Shown here: positions 1-9,646 of the stretch, piece by piece
How the letters are laid out: each line of letters starts with the position of its first letter
Numbering within the stretch: the stretch's first letter is position 1
Assembly: GCF_001439845.1 (NCBI RefSeq)
Contig: NZ_JYLO01000004.1
Span: 62,001 to 126,000 of the forward strand
Source: Pseudomonas lactis
GTDB lineage: Bacteria; Pseudomonadota; Gammaproteobacteria; Pseudomonadales; Pseudomonadaceae
Length of the DNA: 64,000 nt
Reading direction: 5' to 3'
Made by a program: the position numbers and the translations under genes
The notes under the pieces: model-generated
What the model was told of the DNA's origin: nothing
Databases searched by the model: none
Seen by the model: the letters and a program-made list of their open reading frames with translations, nothing else

Positions 1-3000
1 AGCACCACGGCCTCACGGATGCCGTCCAGTGCCGCCAGGCGGCTTTCGATTTCACCCAGTTCCACCCGCACGCCGCGCAGTTTTACCTGGTCATCGTTAC
101 GGCCCAGGTATTCAAGGTTGCCATCGGGCAGCCAACGCACCAGGTCACCGGTGCGGTACATGCGCCCAGCGTTGAACGGGTCTTGCAGAAAGCGTTCGGC
201 CGTCAGCTCGGCACGGTTGAGGTAGCCCCGCGCCACGCCGCTGCCGCCTACATAGAGTTCACCGGCCACGCCCACCGGTACCGGCCGCAGGTGCGCGTCC
301 AGCACATAGCTGGTGGCATTGGCGACAGGCCGGCCGATATGCAACACCTGCCCGGCCCGCACGCGGCCGGAGGTGGCAACCACCGTGGCTTCGGTGGGGC
401 CGTAGTTGTTGACCACCGCAAAGCGCCGCTCCTGGCTGAACTGGCGCAAGCGATCACCGCCGATCAGCAGGATGCGCAACGTGGGGTGCTGCTGGGGCAG
501 GCTGAAGGCGTATTCGGCCACCGGCGTCGGCAGGAAGCTCACGTCCAACGGCTGCGCCAGCCACCAGGCCAGCAGTTCATCGATGTTTTCGTTGCCAATC
601 TCGGCGGGCGGCAGGTGCAGGGTCGCGCCGACACACAGGGCTGGCCAGACCTCCCAGGCCATGGCATCAAAGCCCATGCCAGCCACGCTGCTGGTGTGGC
701 TTACCGCTGTCAGACCAAAGGCCTCACAGTGCCAATGCACCAGGTTTTCCACCGTACCGTGTTCCACCATCACGCCCTTGGGCTGGCCGGTGGAGCCGGA
801 GGTGTAGATCACGTACGCCAGGTGCGCGGGCGTCAGGGCGGGCAATTGCGGGTTGCTGACGGCGTGGCGCTGCCAGGCGGGGTCATGCAGATCGACCAGG
901 GCAACCGAACCGAGCAGCTCCCGGGTACTGGTCTCGGCCAACACCGCCACGGGCGCGCTGTCTTGCAGCAAGTAGGCGATACGCTCGGCGGGGTACGCAG
1001 GGTCGATCGGCACATAGCCCGCGCCAGCCTTGAGAATGCCCAACAGCCCCACCAGCATCTGCGGGCCGCGACGGCAGCACAGCGCCACGCGGTCGTCGGC
1101 TTGCACGCCGAGTTCCAGCAAGTGATGAGCCAACTGGTTGGCCCGTTGATTGAGCTGCTGATACGTCAGCGCCTCACTGCCTTGCTGCACGGCAATGCGA
1201 TGGGGTTGGCGCTCGGCCTGCACTTCAAACGCACCGTGCAGGGTCTGGCCATGGGGGAAGTCGTGGGCGGTGGCGTTGAACTCGCGCAGTACCGTGTCGC
1301 GCTCTGCGGCGGGCAGAATCGGTAATGGGTGCAGCGCACTGTGGGGCGCCGTCTCCAGGGTGACAATCAGTTGCTGCACGGCACTGAGCATGTAGTCGCA
1401 CAGGCGTTGCGCGCCAATCTGCGGCACCGCCAGCACGCTCAGGCCAAAGCCTGCGCCCAGGTCATCCACGCTCAGGGTCAGCGGGTAGTTGCTGCGCTCT
1501 TCGCCGCCCAGCAGTTGCACGCCTTCCCAGATGCCGTGGCCGTCGCGGGCCATGTCGTCGGGGTTGCTGTGGCGGTAATTGAGCAAGGCGCTGAACAACG
1601 GCGTGCTGGTCGGCACACCGCTGCAACGCTGGGCCAGCGCAAGTGACGCATGCTCGTGCCCGAGCAAGGCGCTCAAGCGCGCATGGGTGGCTTTGACCGC
1701 CTGCGTCGCACCGGCTGCAACGTCGACCCGCAGCGGCAAGGTGTTGATAAACATCCCCAGCGCACGGTCTGCGCCCTCGCCGGCTTGCATACGGCCCATC
1801 AGCACCGTACCGAACACCACCTCATCGCGGCCCGAGACCAGGCCCAACACCTGGGCCCAGGCCAGGTGCATCAGGCTGGCGGCGCTGACGCCCAGTTGGC
1901 GCGCCTGCTGGCGTACGCGCTGGGCCAGGCCTGCCTCCAGGTGCACCTTGGCTTCTTCGATTGCACGGCCATCGCCCTGCACATCCTGCAGGCCAAACGG
2001 CAAGGTCGGCTCGTCGACCTCGGCGAGCATGTCGCGGAAAAACTGCTCATGCTGCGCCACACTGACGCCCAGCCGCGCCTGGGCCACATAGTTGCGAAAC
2101 GGCGCGGCGGCAGGCAAGTCCTGGGCCTGGTTGAACATAAAGGCACGCATTTCCTGGCCGACCACTTCCATGGCGGTGTGGTCCAGCGCCAGATGGTGGA
2201 ACAGCAGGATCGCCGCGACCCGGTTGTGCGTGGGGTCCTGGGCGTAGACCATGCGCAGCAACGGCGCCTGGGTAATGTCCAGGCGGTAGTGACGCGCATC
2301 GAAACGCCCGTGCAGTTGCGCCATGACGTCGCCGCCGGCCGGGTCGAGCATCACCTCCTGCACCGCCAGTTGGGCGGCGCGCCACACCACTTGCACCGGG
2401 CTGTCGAGCCCTTCCCACACCACAGCGGTACGCAAAATATCGTGGCGCGCCACCACCTGTTGCAACGCGCCCATAAAGGCGTGCAGGCGCTCGACAGTGT
2501 CAAAGGCCATGCGCGATTGCAGCAGGTACGGGTCGCCCTGCTCGGCACTGATGTGGTGGTAGAGAATGCCTTCCTGTAGCGGCGCCAGCGGGTAGATATC
2601 CTGGATATTCGCTGCACCACCCGGCACGTTGGCGACAATGCGCGCGATGGCCTGCGGGGTGAGCTGCACCAGGCTCAGCATCGACGGCGTGATTTGTGTG
2701 CAGCCGGCGGGGATGCCATTGGCGGGCACCACGATTTCTCTGCCGCTGCCCACGGCTGCCGCCAGCGCGGCCAGGCTTGGCTGGCTGAACAACACGCGCA
2801 CATCGGCGCTCAGGCCCACTTGGCGCATGCGTTCAATCAGGCTGACCGCCAGCAACGAATGCCCGCCCAGTTCGAAGAAGTGATCATGACGCCCCACGCG
2901 TTCAAGCTTGAGCACGTCCTGCCAGATCTGCGCCAGCAGGCTTTCCACCTCGCCTTGGGGGGCCTCGTAGCCACGGCTGATAAAGGCGGCCTGGTCGGGT

Positions 3001-6000
3001 GCCGGCAATGCTTTGCGGTCCAGCTTGCCGTTGTTGGTCAACGGCAGGCTGGCCAGCGGCATATAGGCCGACGGCAGCATGTAGTCCGGCAGTTGGCCTT
3101 GCAGGTGCGCGTGTACCTGGTCAATGCCCAGGTCTGCGCCGGCCCAGGTGAAATAGGCCACCAGGCGCTTGTCCCCCGGCACGTCTTCACGGGCGAGCAC
3201 GGCAACCTCCTGAATACCCGCACAACTGGCCAGGCGTGCCTCGATCTCGCCCAGTTCGATACGGAAACCGCGGATTTTGACTTGGTCGTCATTGCGCCCC
3301 AGGCACTCCAGCAGGCCATCTTCCGACCAGCGCCCGAGGTCGCCAGTGCGATACATCAGTGCCCCAGGCTGATCGACAAAGGGGTTGTTCACGAACTTCT
3401 CGGCGGTCAACTGCGCACGGTTCAAGTAGCCCTTGGCAACGCCCTCCCCGCCAATGCAGATTTCACCGGTGATGCCCAGCGGGACCGGCTGCAACTGTGC
3501 ATCCAGCACATAGATCTGCGTGTTGGAAATCGGCCGCCCCACCGGCACGCTGTCGGCATCTGAGGCCAGCGCGCGCACTTCATACGTGGTGGCGTAGGTG
3601 GTGGTTTCCGTCGGCCCATAGCAATGCACCAGACGCAACGCCGGAGCCTGCGCCAACAGGCTGCGAAAGGCTGCCGGGTCGGCACGTTCGCCGCCGCACA
3701 GCAAAATGCGCAGGCCGGCCAGGGCCTGTGGAATCAGTTGCACATACTGGTTGAACAGCGCGGTGGTGACGAACAGTACCGTAGCGCCCTTGAGTTCAGC
3801 GCCAAATGCCAGCGGGTCGAGCAAGGTGGCGTGGTCGATCACTTGGACCTGGCCGCCGTTGAGCAGCGCGCCCCACACATCCATGGTGCTGGCGTCGAAC
3901 GCCGGGTTGGACGCAAAGGCGATGCGGTCATGGGGGTTGAAGTCGGCATAGCCGTTATTGATCACCAGCCGGCTGATGCCGCGATGGGTCACCAACACGC
4001 CTTTGGGTGTTCCGGTGGAGCCGGAGGTGTACATGATGTATGCCACGCTGTCCGAGCTCTGGGCCACCGCGGGGTTGGTCGCAGGCATTACGTCCAGGTT
4101 CAGCTCGGCCAGGTTGTCCAGCCGCTGACGGGCGCCGCTGTCCTGCACCATGAAGGCTTGGCGTTCAGGCGGCGCATTGACGTCCAGCGGCACGTAGACC
4201 GAAGCGCATTTGAGTACCGCCAATTGGCTGACGATCAAGTCAATTGAGCGCGGCAGCGCCAGGGCGACCGGCTCACCCGGCTGCACGCCCTGGTTGAGCA
4301 AATAATGGGCGAGCCGGTTGGCACGGCGGTTGAGGTCGCGGTAGCTCAGGGAATGTTCGCCATGCACCACCGCCGTGGCTTCCGGCCGGGCCAGCACCTG
4401 GGCTTCAAACAGTTGGGCGACGCTGAGGTGCGACGGAAATTCACGGGCGCTGGCATTGAAGTCCTGCAGCAGTTTGCGCCGCTCCGCCGGCGGCACGATC
4501 GACACGCTGTGCAACGCGGTGGTCGGCGCCTGTTGCAGCGCAGTCACCAGGTGGCGCAGTGCGGTGAGCATGTAGTTACCCACCCGTTGCACATCCAGTT
4601 CGGCCACGCCTTGCACGGTCAAGCGCATGCCTGTGCCGAGGTCATCAACGTTGAGCACCAGCGGATAATTGCTGCGCTCTTCGGAGCTGAGAATCTCGAT
4701 ACCGGAAGCGGCAAAGGGGTTGTCCCCCGGCGCTTCATCGGCTGCGCTGTGCCGGTAGTTGAGCAAGGTGCTGAACAGCGGCAGCGAGCCCGGCACGCCG
4801 CTGCAGCGCTGGGCCAGGGACAACGAGGCATGTTCGTGCCCGAGCAGTTGCGCCAGGCGCGCATGAGTAGCGCGCACGCCAGCCTGCACGCCGACGCTGC
4901 CAAGGCTGACCCGCAGCGGCAAGGTATTGATGAACATCCCCAGCGCCCGGTCAGCGCCCTCGCCGCCCTGCATACGGCCCAGCAACACCGTGCCGAATAC
5001 CACCTCCTGCTGGCCAGACACCTGCCCCAGCACCTGGGCCCAGGCCAGGTGCACCAGGCTCGCGGTGCTCACACCCAGTTGCCGCGCCTGTTCGCGCAAG
5101 CCCAGGTTAAGCGCCGGCTCCAGCGGCAGGCGCGCTTCATGGATGCCGCTGCCGTCACCATTCACGTCCTGCAAACCGAAGGCCAGGGTCGGCTCGTCGA
5201 TGTCGCCCAGCATCTGGCTGAAGAAGGCTTCATGCTGGGCCTGGGTGACACCGAGGCGGGCCTGGGCCACGTAGTTGCGGTACTGCACCGCGTCAGGCAA
5301 TTGCGCGCTGTGGCCATGCAGGCTGGCGCTCATTTCTTCGACCAGCACCTGCAGGGCCGTATGGTCGAGGAGGACATGGTGCAGCAGCAAAATGCCGACC
5401 ACGCCTTGGGTGTCCTGCGCATACGCCAGGCGCATCAGCGAGGCGCGTGACAGGTCCAGGCGATAGTGGCGTGGGTCGAAACGCTGTTGCAGGTGCGTCA
5501 GTGCATCGCCGCCCAAGGCATCCAGGCGTTCGACCACCAAGGGCGCCTGGCGCAACACCACTTGCACCGGTTCCTCCAGGCCCTCCCAGAGGATGGCGGT
5601 GCGCAGAATATCGTTGCGTTCGATCACCGAGTGCAGCGCATTTACGAACCCATCGACAGCGCCTTGGTCGTGAAAGCGCAACTGCACCTGCAACACGTAA
5701 GGGTCGCCCTCGGTGGTCGCCAGGTGGTGGTAGAGAATGCCGGCCTGCAACGGCGCCAGGCCGTAGATGTCCTGCACGTTGGCAACGCCACCGGGCACGG
5801 CCTCAAGGATATGGTCGATAGCGGCCTGATCCAGCTCGACCAGGGGCAGCATGTCCGGGGTGATGGCCTGCGTGTCTGCTTGAATGGGGTTAGCCGGCAC
5901 CTGCACGGTCTGCTGGCCGCCCACCGCCGCAGCGAGCGCCGCCAAGGTGGGTTGGCCGAACAGCACGCGCACATCGGCGCTGAGGTCGACCTGGCGCATG

Positions 6001-9000
6001 CGTTCGATCAGTTTGACCGCCAGCAGCGAATGGCCGCCGAGTTCGAAGAAATTGTCCTCACGACCGACACGGTCGACGTTGAGCAGGTCTTGCCAGAGCC
6101 TGGCGAGGGTGGTTTCCACCGCGCTCTGGGGCGCCGCATACGCGCGCCGGGCCACGGCGTCGGCATCGGGTGCGGGCAAGGCCTTGCGGTCGAGTTTGCC
6201 GTTGGTGGTCAGCGGCAGCGTGTCCAGGCGCACGAAGGCGCTGGGCACCATGTGTTCGGCCAGGCTGCGCAGCAGATGGTCACGCAGGGCGGCCACGTTG
6301 AGTTCGCCATCGCTGATCACATAGGCCACCAGGCGCTTGTCGCCCGGCTGATCTTCACGGGCGATCACCACCGCATCGCGCACGCCGTTGGCCGTGGCCA
6401 GATGCGCCTGGATTTCACCCAGTTCGATACGGAAACCCCGGACCTTGACCTGGTCATCGTTACGCCCCAGGTACTCGACACTGCCGTCGGCCAGCAGGCG
6501 GCCGAGGTCGCCGGTCTTGTACATGCGCAGGCCGGTGGCCGGGTCGGCGACGAAGCGTTCGGCATTCAGCGCCTCGCGGTTGAGGTAACCACGCGCCACC
6601 CCGGCGCCGCCCACGTACAACTCGCCCACCACACCCAGGGGCAAGGGCTCGCGGCGTGCATCCAGCACGTACAACTGCAAATCAGGAATACGCACGCCAA
6701 TCGGGCTCACGCCGACCAAGTGCGCGTCGGCTGCTTCCAGCGCCCGGTAGGTCACATGCACGGTGGTCTCAGTGATGCCGTACATGTTCACCAGTTGCGT
6801 ACCGGCATTCACCGCCCGTGCGTACCACGGCTTGAGCATGCCCGGTTCCAGGGCTTCGCCGCCGAAAATCACCTGGCGCAGGGAATGGGACTGGGCGCTG
6901 TTGCCCTGGGCCGCGATCAACTGGCGGAACGCACTCGGCGTCTGGTTGAGGATGCTCACCTGGGCATCGCACAACAGCGCGTAGCACTCATCCGGTGAGC
7001 GGCTGACCAGTTGCGGCACGATCAGCAACTGGCCGCCGTGCATCAGCGCACCCCAGATTTCCCACACGGAAAAGTCGAACGCAAAGGAATGGAACAACGC
7101 CCACACATCATGATGATTGAAGCCGAACCACTGCTGAGTGGCGCCGAACAGGCGCGCGACCTGGCGATGCTCGATCATCACGCCCTTGGGCTGGCCGGTG
7201 GAGCCGGAGGTGTAGATCACATAGGCCAGGTTGGCCGGGCTCAGGTGCAGCCGGGGGTTGCTGATGGGCAACGGGCCCAGGTGGTCGAGGTCGATCCGGG
7301 CCAGTGCGCCGACCCGCTGCGCCGTGTCGGCCTGTACCAGCACCGCCACCGGCCGGCTGTCGGCCAGGGTATAGGCGATGCGTTCCTGGGGATAGGCCGG
7401 GTCGATGGGCACATAGCCGGCGCCGGCCTTGAGGATGCCCAGCAGGCCGATGATCATCTGCGGGCCGCGCTCCACGCAGATCGCCACCCGCGCGTCGGGG
7501 CGCACGCCGTGAGCCAGCAGCGCGTGGGCGACCTGGTTGGCGCGTTCGTTGAGTTGGCGGTAGGTCAGGGCGTGTTGCTCGAAGGACAACGCAATGGCAT
7601 CGGGCTGGGCGGCGGCGTGGGTTTCGACTTGCTGGTGGATCAGCTGGGTGTCGGCGTAGTGCGTGGGGCAGTCGTTCAAGGTGTGCAGCAAGTGATGGCG
7701 TTCAGCGTCAGGCAGGATGTTCAGGCCGCAGAGCGGCATCTCCGGTCGTTGTTCGAGGGCGCCGGCCAGGCTTTCCAAGGCCGCGTGCAGGTAACCGGCA
7801 ACCCGTGGCGCGCCAATGGAGGCATCGACCATCACGGTCAGGGCGAAGTCTTCACCCAGGTCATCGACGTTCACCGTCAGCGGGTAGTTGGTGCGCTCCT
7901 CGGCGCCCAGCACCTGGATGCCGTCAGCCACTTCGATCACCGCCGCCATGTCAGTGGCGGCGGTGTGACGGTAGTTAAGTATCGCGCTGAACAGCGGCGT
8001 AGGCGCCGCCACGCCGCTGCACCGTTGTGCCAGCGCCAGGGACGCATGTTCGTGATCGAGCAAGCGCGTGAGGCGCTCATGGGTGACCTTGACCGCAGCG
8101 CGCACGCCCTGCTCACCCACATCCACGCGCAGTGGCAAGGTGTTGATGAACATGCCCAAGGCCCGCTCACCGCCCTCGCCTGCCCCCATGCGCCCGAGCA
8201 TCACAGTGCCAAATACAACCGCCTCCCGCCCGGAGACTGCGCCCAGCACCCGCGCCAAGGCCAGGTGCATCAGGCTCGCCACACTCACCCCCAGCGGGCG
8301 CGCCACGCTACGCAAGCGGCGGCTCAGAGCGCTGTCGACAGGGATGCGCACTTCGTCGATGCCCTGGCCATCGCCCTGCACATCTTGCAGGCCGAACGGC
8401 AGCGTCGGTTCATCGATATCCGCCAGCATGTCGCGGAAGAACGCCTCATGGGCCTGCTCGCTGACGCCATGGCGCACCTGGGCGATATAGCTGCGAAACG
8501 CTACCGGTGCAGGGGCCTGGGCTTGCTGCCCGGCCAGGTACAGCTGGATTTCATGCCGCACGCCATCCAGGGCCGTGTGATCGAGGATGGTGTGGTGGAA
8601 CAACAGCATCGCCACCAGCCGCTGGTTGGCTGGGTCGTCAGCGAACACCAGGCGCAGCAGCGGCGCCTGACCCAGGTCCATGCGATAAGCGCGGGCATCA
8701 TAGCGAGCGAGCAATTGAGCCAGGCGGTCAGCACCGTCCATCTGCGCCTCTTCGCAGGCCAGCACAGCCTTGCGCCACACCACCTGCAGCGGTTCGTCCA
8801 GGCGCTCCCAGACCATCGAAGTGCGCAAAATGTCGTGACGGTCGATGACCCATTGCAACGCCTCGGCAAAGGCCTCAAGGCGTGCGCGGCTGTCGAACAC
8901 GAACTGCGCGTGCAGCACGTAAGGGTCACCCTGGTGCGCCGACAAATGGTGATAAAGCATGCCTTCCTGGAGCGGCGCCAGCGGGTAGATATCCTGCACA

Positions 9001-9281
9001 TTCGCCGCACCGCCTGGGACCGCCGCGACGATGCGGTCGATGGCCGGCTGGTCGAGGTTGACCAGCGCCAGCATGTCCGGGGTGATGCGGTAGGCCGGGC
9101 TCAGCCAGTCACCGCCATGTTCGGCGACCAACTGCAGGAGTTGGGGTTTGTGCGCAATCAATTGATCCCAGAGCGCGTCGTCCAACGCTTGGTCATCGCC
9201 CAGAACGATCAGATCGTCTTCTTCCGTTTGCAGACGGATCGCGTGGGTGGAGATCGCTGCCAGTAAGTCGCTGAACTGCAT
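1..9281 (-). CDS. Lipopeptide non-ribosomal peptide synthetase, viscosin/massetolide B-type (3' end outside window)
   Basis: The frame is open from the ATG at 9281 to the window edge, about 3093 codons with no stop. Order seen: a TubC-like N-terminal docking segment (residues 1-55), then C-A-T, C-A-T and C-A. Each C domain carries the dual epimerisation/condensation signature HH[IL]x4GD (HHLSAHQGD near residue 111, HHLATTEGD near 1183, HHISAEQGD near 2239) and ends its active site as HHxxxDH. Carrier serines lie in LGGHSLL at residues 1085 and 2142. Adenylation cores YTSGSTG lie near 689, 1750 and 2825. Specificity residues read by eye against GrsA are DFWNIGMVHK (Thr), DAMFLGCTYK (aliphatic, Val/Ile-like) and DAWFLGNVVK (Leu). 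Thr-Val/Ile-Leu, with three E/C domains that would make the preceding residues D, equals residues 3-5 of viscosin-family lipopeptides; ViscB/MassB add Ser next. No A-type synthetase precedes it, as in genomes where viscA is unlinked. Confidence 0.93.
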   Translation of the reverse strand, partial: MQFSDLLAAISTHAIRLQTEEDDLIVLGDDQALDDALWDQLIAHKPQLLQLVAEHGGDWLSPAYRITPDMLALVNLDQPAIDRIVAAVPGGAANVQDIYPLAPLQEGMLYHHLSAHQGDPYVLHAQFVFDSRARLEAFAEALQWVIDRHDILRTSMVWERLDEPLQVVWRKAVLACEEAQMDGADRLAQLLARYDARAYRMDLGQAPLLRLVFADDPANQRLVAMLLFHHTILDHTALDGVRHEIQLYLAGQQAQAPAPVAFRSYIAQVRHGVSEQAHEAFFRDMLADIDEPTLPFGLQDVQGDGQGIDEVRIPVDSALSRRLRSVARPLGVSVASLMHLALARVLGAVSGREAVVFGTVMLGRMGAGEGGERALGMFINTLPLRVDVGEQGVRAAVKVTHERLTRLLDHEHASLALAQRCSGVAAPTPLFSAILNYRHTAATDMAAVIEVADGIQVLGAEERTNYPLTVNVDDLGEDFALTVMVDASIGAPRVAGYLHAALESLAGALEQRPEMPLCGLNILPDAERHHLLHTLNDCPTHYADTQLIHQQVETHAAAQPDAIALSFEQHALTYRQLNERANQVAHALLAHGVRPDARVAICVERGPQMIIGLLGILKAGAGYVPIDPAYPQERIAYTLADSRPVAVLVQADTAQRVGALARIDLDHLGPLPISNPRLHLSPANLAYVIYTSGSTGQPKGVMIEHRQVARLFGATQQWFGFNHHDVWALFHSFAFDFSVWEIWGALMHGGQLLIVPQLVSRSPDECYALLCDAQVSILNQTPSAFRQLIAAQGNSAQSHSLRQVIFGGEALEPGMLKPWYARAVNAGTQLVNMYGITETTVHVTYRALEAADAHLVGVSPIGVRIPDLQLYVLDARREPLPLGVVGELYVGGAGVARGYLNREALNAERFVADPATGLRMYKTGDLGRLLADGSVEYLGRNDDQVKVRGFRIELGEIQAHLATANGVRDAVVIAREDQPGDKRLVAYVISDGELNVAALRDHLLRSLAEHMVPSAFVRLDTLPLTTNGKLDRKALPAPDADAVARRAYAAPQSAVETTLARLWQDLLNVDRVGREDNFFELGGHSLLAVKLIERMRQVDLSADVRVLFGQPTLAALAAAVGGQQTVQVPANPIQADTQAITPDMLPLVELDQAAIDHILEAVPGGVANVQDIYGLAPLQAGILYHHLATTEGDPYVLQVQLRFHDQGAVDGFVNALHSVIERNDILRTAILWEGLEEPVQVVLRQAPLVVERLDALGGDALTHLQQRFDPRHYRLDLSRASLMRLAYAQDTQGVVGILLLHHVLLDHTALQVLVEEMSASLHGHSAQLPDAVQYRNYVAQARLGVTQAQHEAFFSQMLGDIDEPTLAFGLQDVNGDGSGIHEARLPLEPALNLGLREQARQLGVSTASLVHLAWAQVLGQVSGQQEVVFGTVLLGRMQGGEGADRALGMFINTLPLRVSLGSVGVQAGVRATHARLAQLLGHEHASLSLAQRCSGVPGSLPLFSTLLNYRHSAADEAPGDNPFAASGIEILSSEERSNYPLVLNVDDLGTGMRLTVQGVAELDVQRVGNYMLTALRHLVTALQQAPTTALHSVSIVPPAERRKLLQDFNASAREFPSHLSVAQLFEAQVLARPEATAVVHGEHSLSYRDLNRRANRLAHYLLNQGVQPGEPVALALPRSIDLIVSQLAVLKCASVYVPLDVNAPPERQAFMVQDSGARQRLDNLAELNLDVMPATNPAVAQSSDSVAYIMYTSGSTGTPKGVLVTHRGISRLVINNGYADFNPHDRIAFASNPAFDASTMDVWGALLNGGQVQVIDHATLLDPLAFGAELKGATVLFVTTALFNQYVQLIPQALAGLRILLCGGERADPAAFRSLLAQAPALRLVHCYGPTETTTYATTYEVRALASDADSVPVGRPISNTQIYVLDAQLQPVPLGITGEICIGGEGVAKGYLNRAQLTAEKFVNNPFVDQPGALMYRTGDLGRWSEDGLLECLGRNDDQVKIRGFRIELGEIEARLASCAGIQEVAVLAREDVPGDKRLVAYFTWAGADLGIDQVHAHLQGQLPDYMLPSAYMPLASLPLTNNGKLDRKALPAPDQAAFISRGYEAPQGEVESLLAQIWQDVLKLERVGRHDHFFELGGHSLLAVSLIERMRQVGLSADVRVLFSQPSLAALAAAVGSGREIVVPANGIPAGCTQITPSMLSLVQLTPQAIARIVANVPGGAANIQDIYPLAPLQEGILYHHISAEQGDPYLLQSRMAFDTVERLHAFMGALQQVVARHDILRTAVVWEGLDSPVQVVWRAAQLAVQEVMLDPAGGDVMAQLHGRFDARHYRLDITQAPLLRMVYAQDPTHNRVAAILLFHHLALDHTAMEVVGQEMRAFMFNQAQDLPAAAPFRNYVAQARLGVSVAQHEQFFRDMLAEVDEPTLPFGLQDVQGDGRAIEEAKVHLEAGLAQRVRQQARQLGVSAASLMHLAWAQVLGLVSGRDEVVFGTVLMGRMQAGEGADRALGMFINTLPLRVDVAAGATQAVKATHARLSALLGHEHASLALAQRCSGVPTSTPLFSALLNYRHSNPDDMARDGHGIWEGVQLLGGEERSNYPLTLSVDDLGAGFGLSVLAVPQIGAQRLCDYMLSAVQQLIVTLETAPHSALHPLPILPAAERDTVLREFNATAHDFPHGQTLHGAFEVQAERQPHRIAVQQGSEALTYQQLNQRANQLAHHLLELGVQADDRVALCCRRGPQMLVGLLGILKAGAGYVPIDPAYPAERIAYLLQDSAPVAVLAETSTRELLGSVALVDLHDPAWQRHAVSNPQLPALTPAHLAYVIYTSGSTGQPKGVMVEHGTVENLVHWHCEAFGLTAVSHTSSVAGMGFDAMAWEVWPALCVGATLHLPPAEIGNENIDELLAWWLAQPLDVSFLPTPVAEYAFSLPQQHPTLRILLIGGDRLRQFSQERRFAVVNNYGPTEATVVATSGRVRAGQVLHIGRPVANATSYVLDAHLRPVPVGVAGELYVGGSGVARGYLNRAELTAERFLQDPFNAGRMYRTGDLVRWLPDGNLEYLGRNDDQVKLRGVRVELGEIESRLAALDGIREAVV

Positions 9282-9646
9282 GGGGAACCTGCCTGATAAT
9301 TCACGGTTGACGAGAATGTCCGTATTCAGTTTTGCCGCTTGGATCGGCAGTACCGCGCGCCTGTAAAAAACTGCGGGCGCAGCCGTAGGCCTGGAGGGGC
9401 TTCCGGCAGGCTTGAAAATTAAGGGATCTGTGGGCTGGGGGGTGACATGGGAAGCGGGGACAAGGAGCGGTACTGCTCGCGCGGGGGACTGTATCGGGTG
9501 CTGCGGGCCGATCAGATTTGTACGACGAAAAGCCCGGAAACGTCTGACTTTACCCTCAGGTAATCCCTCTCCAAAGTTTGGTTTGCCGCTGACTTTCTCA
9601 CCTCGAAAAGTACGGCCAAACACTCGAATGGATAAAGGGCAAAACA
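9282..9646. other. Divergent intergenic region between NRPS and PAAR gene
   Basis: There are 365 bases with no supported gene. The region must hold the start signals of the leftward synthetase and the rightward PAAR gene. The synthetase ATG follows an AGG-containing stretch. The PAAR ATG follows AAAGGG at a spacing of about 8. I could not identify a convincing -35/-10 pair or a LuxR box by eye. No LuxR-type regulator gene adjoins the synthetase here. Confidence 0.6.

Noticed and set aside
183..9266. Rightward open frames (up to about 750 codons) in the left 9.3 kb
   Set aside because: They lie opposite the synthetase, whose C, A and T motifs are continuous in one minus-strand frame.
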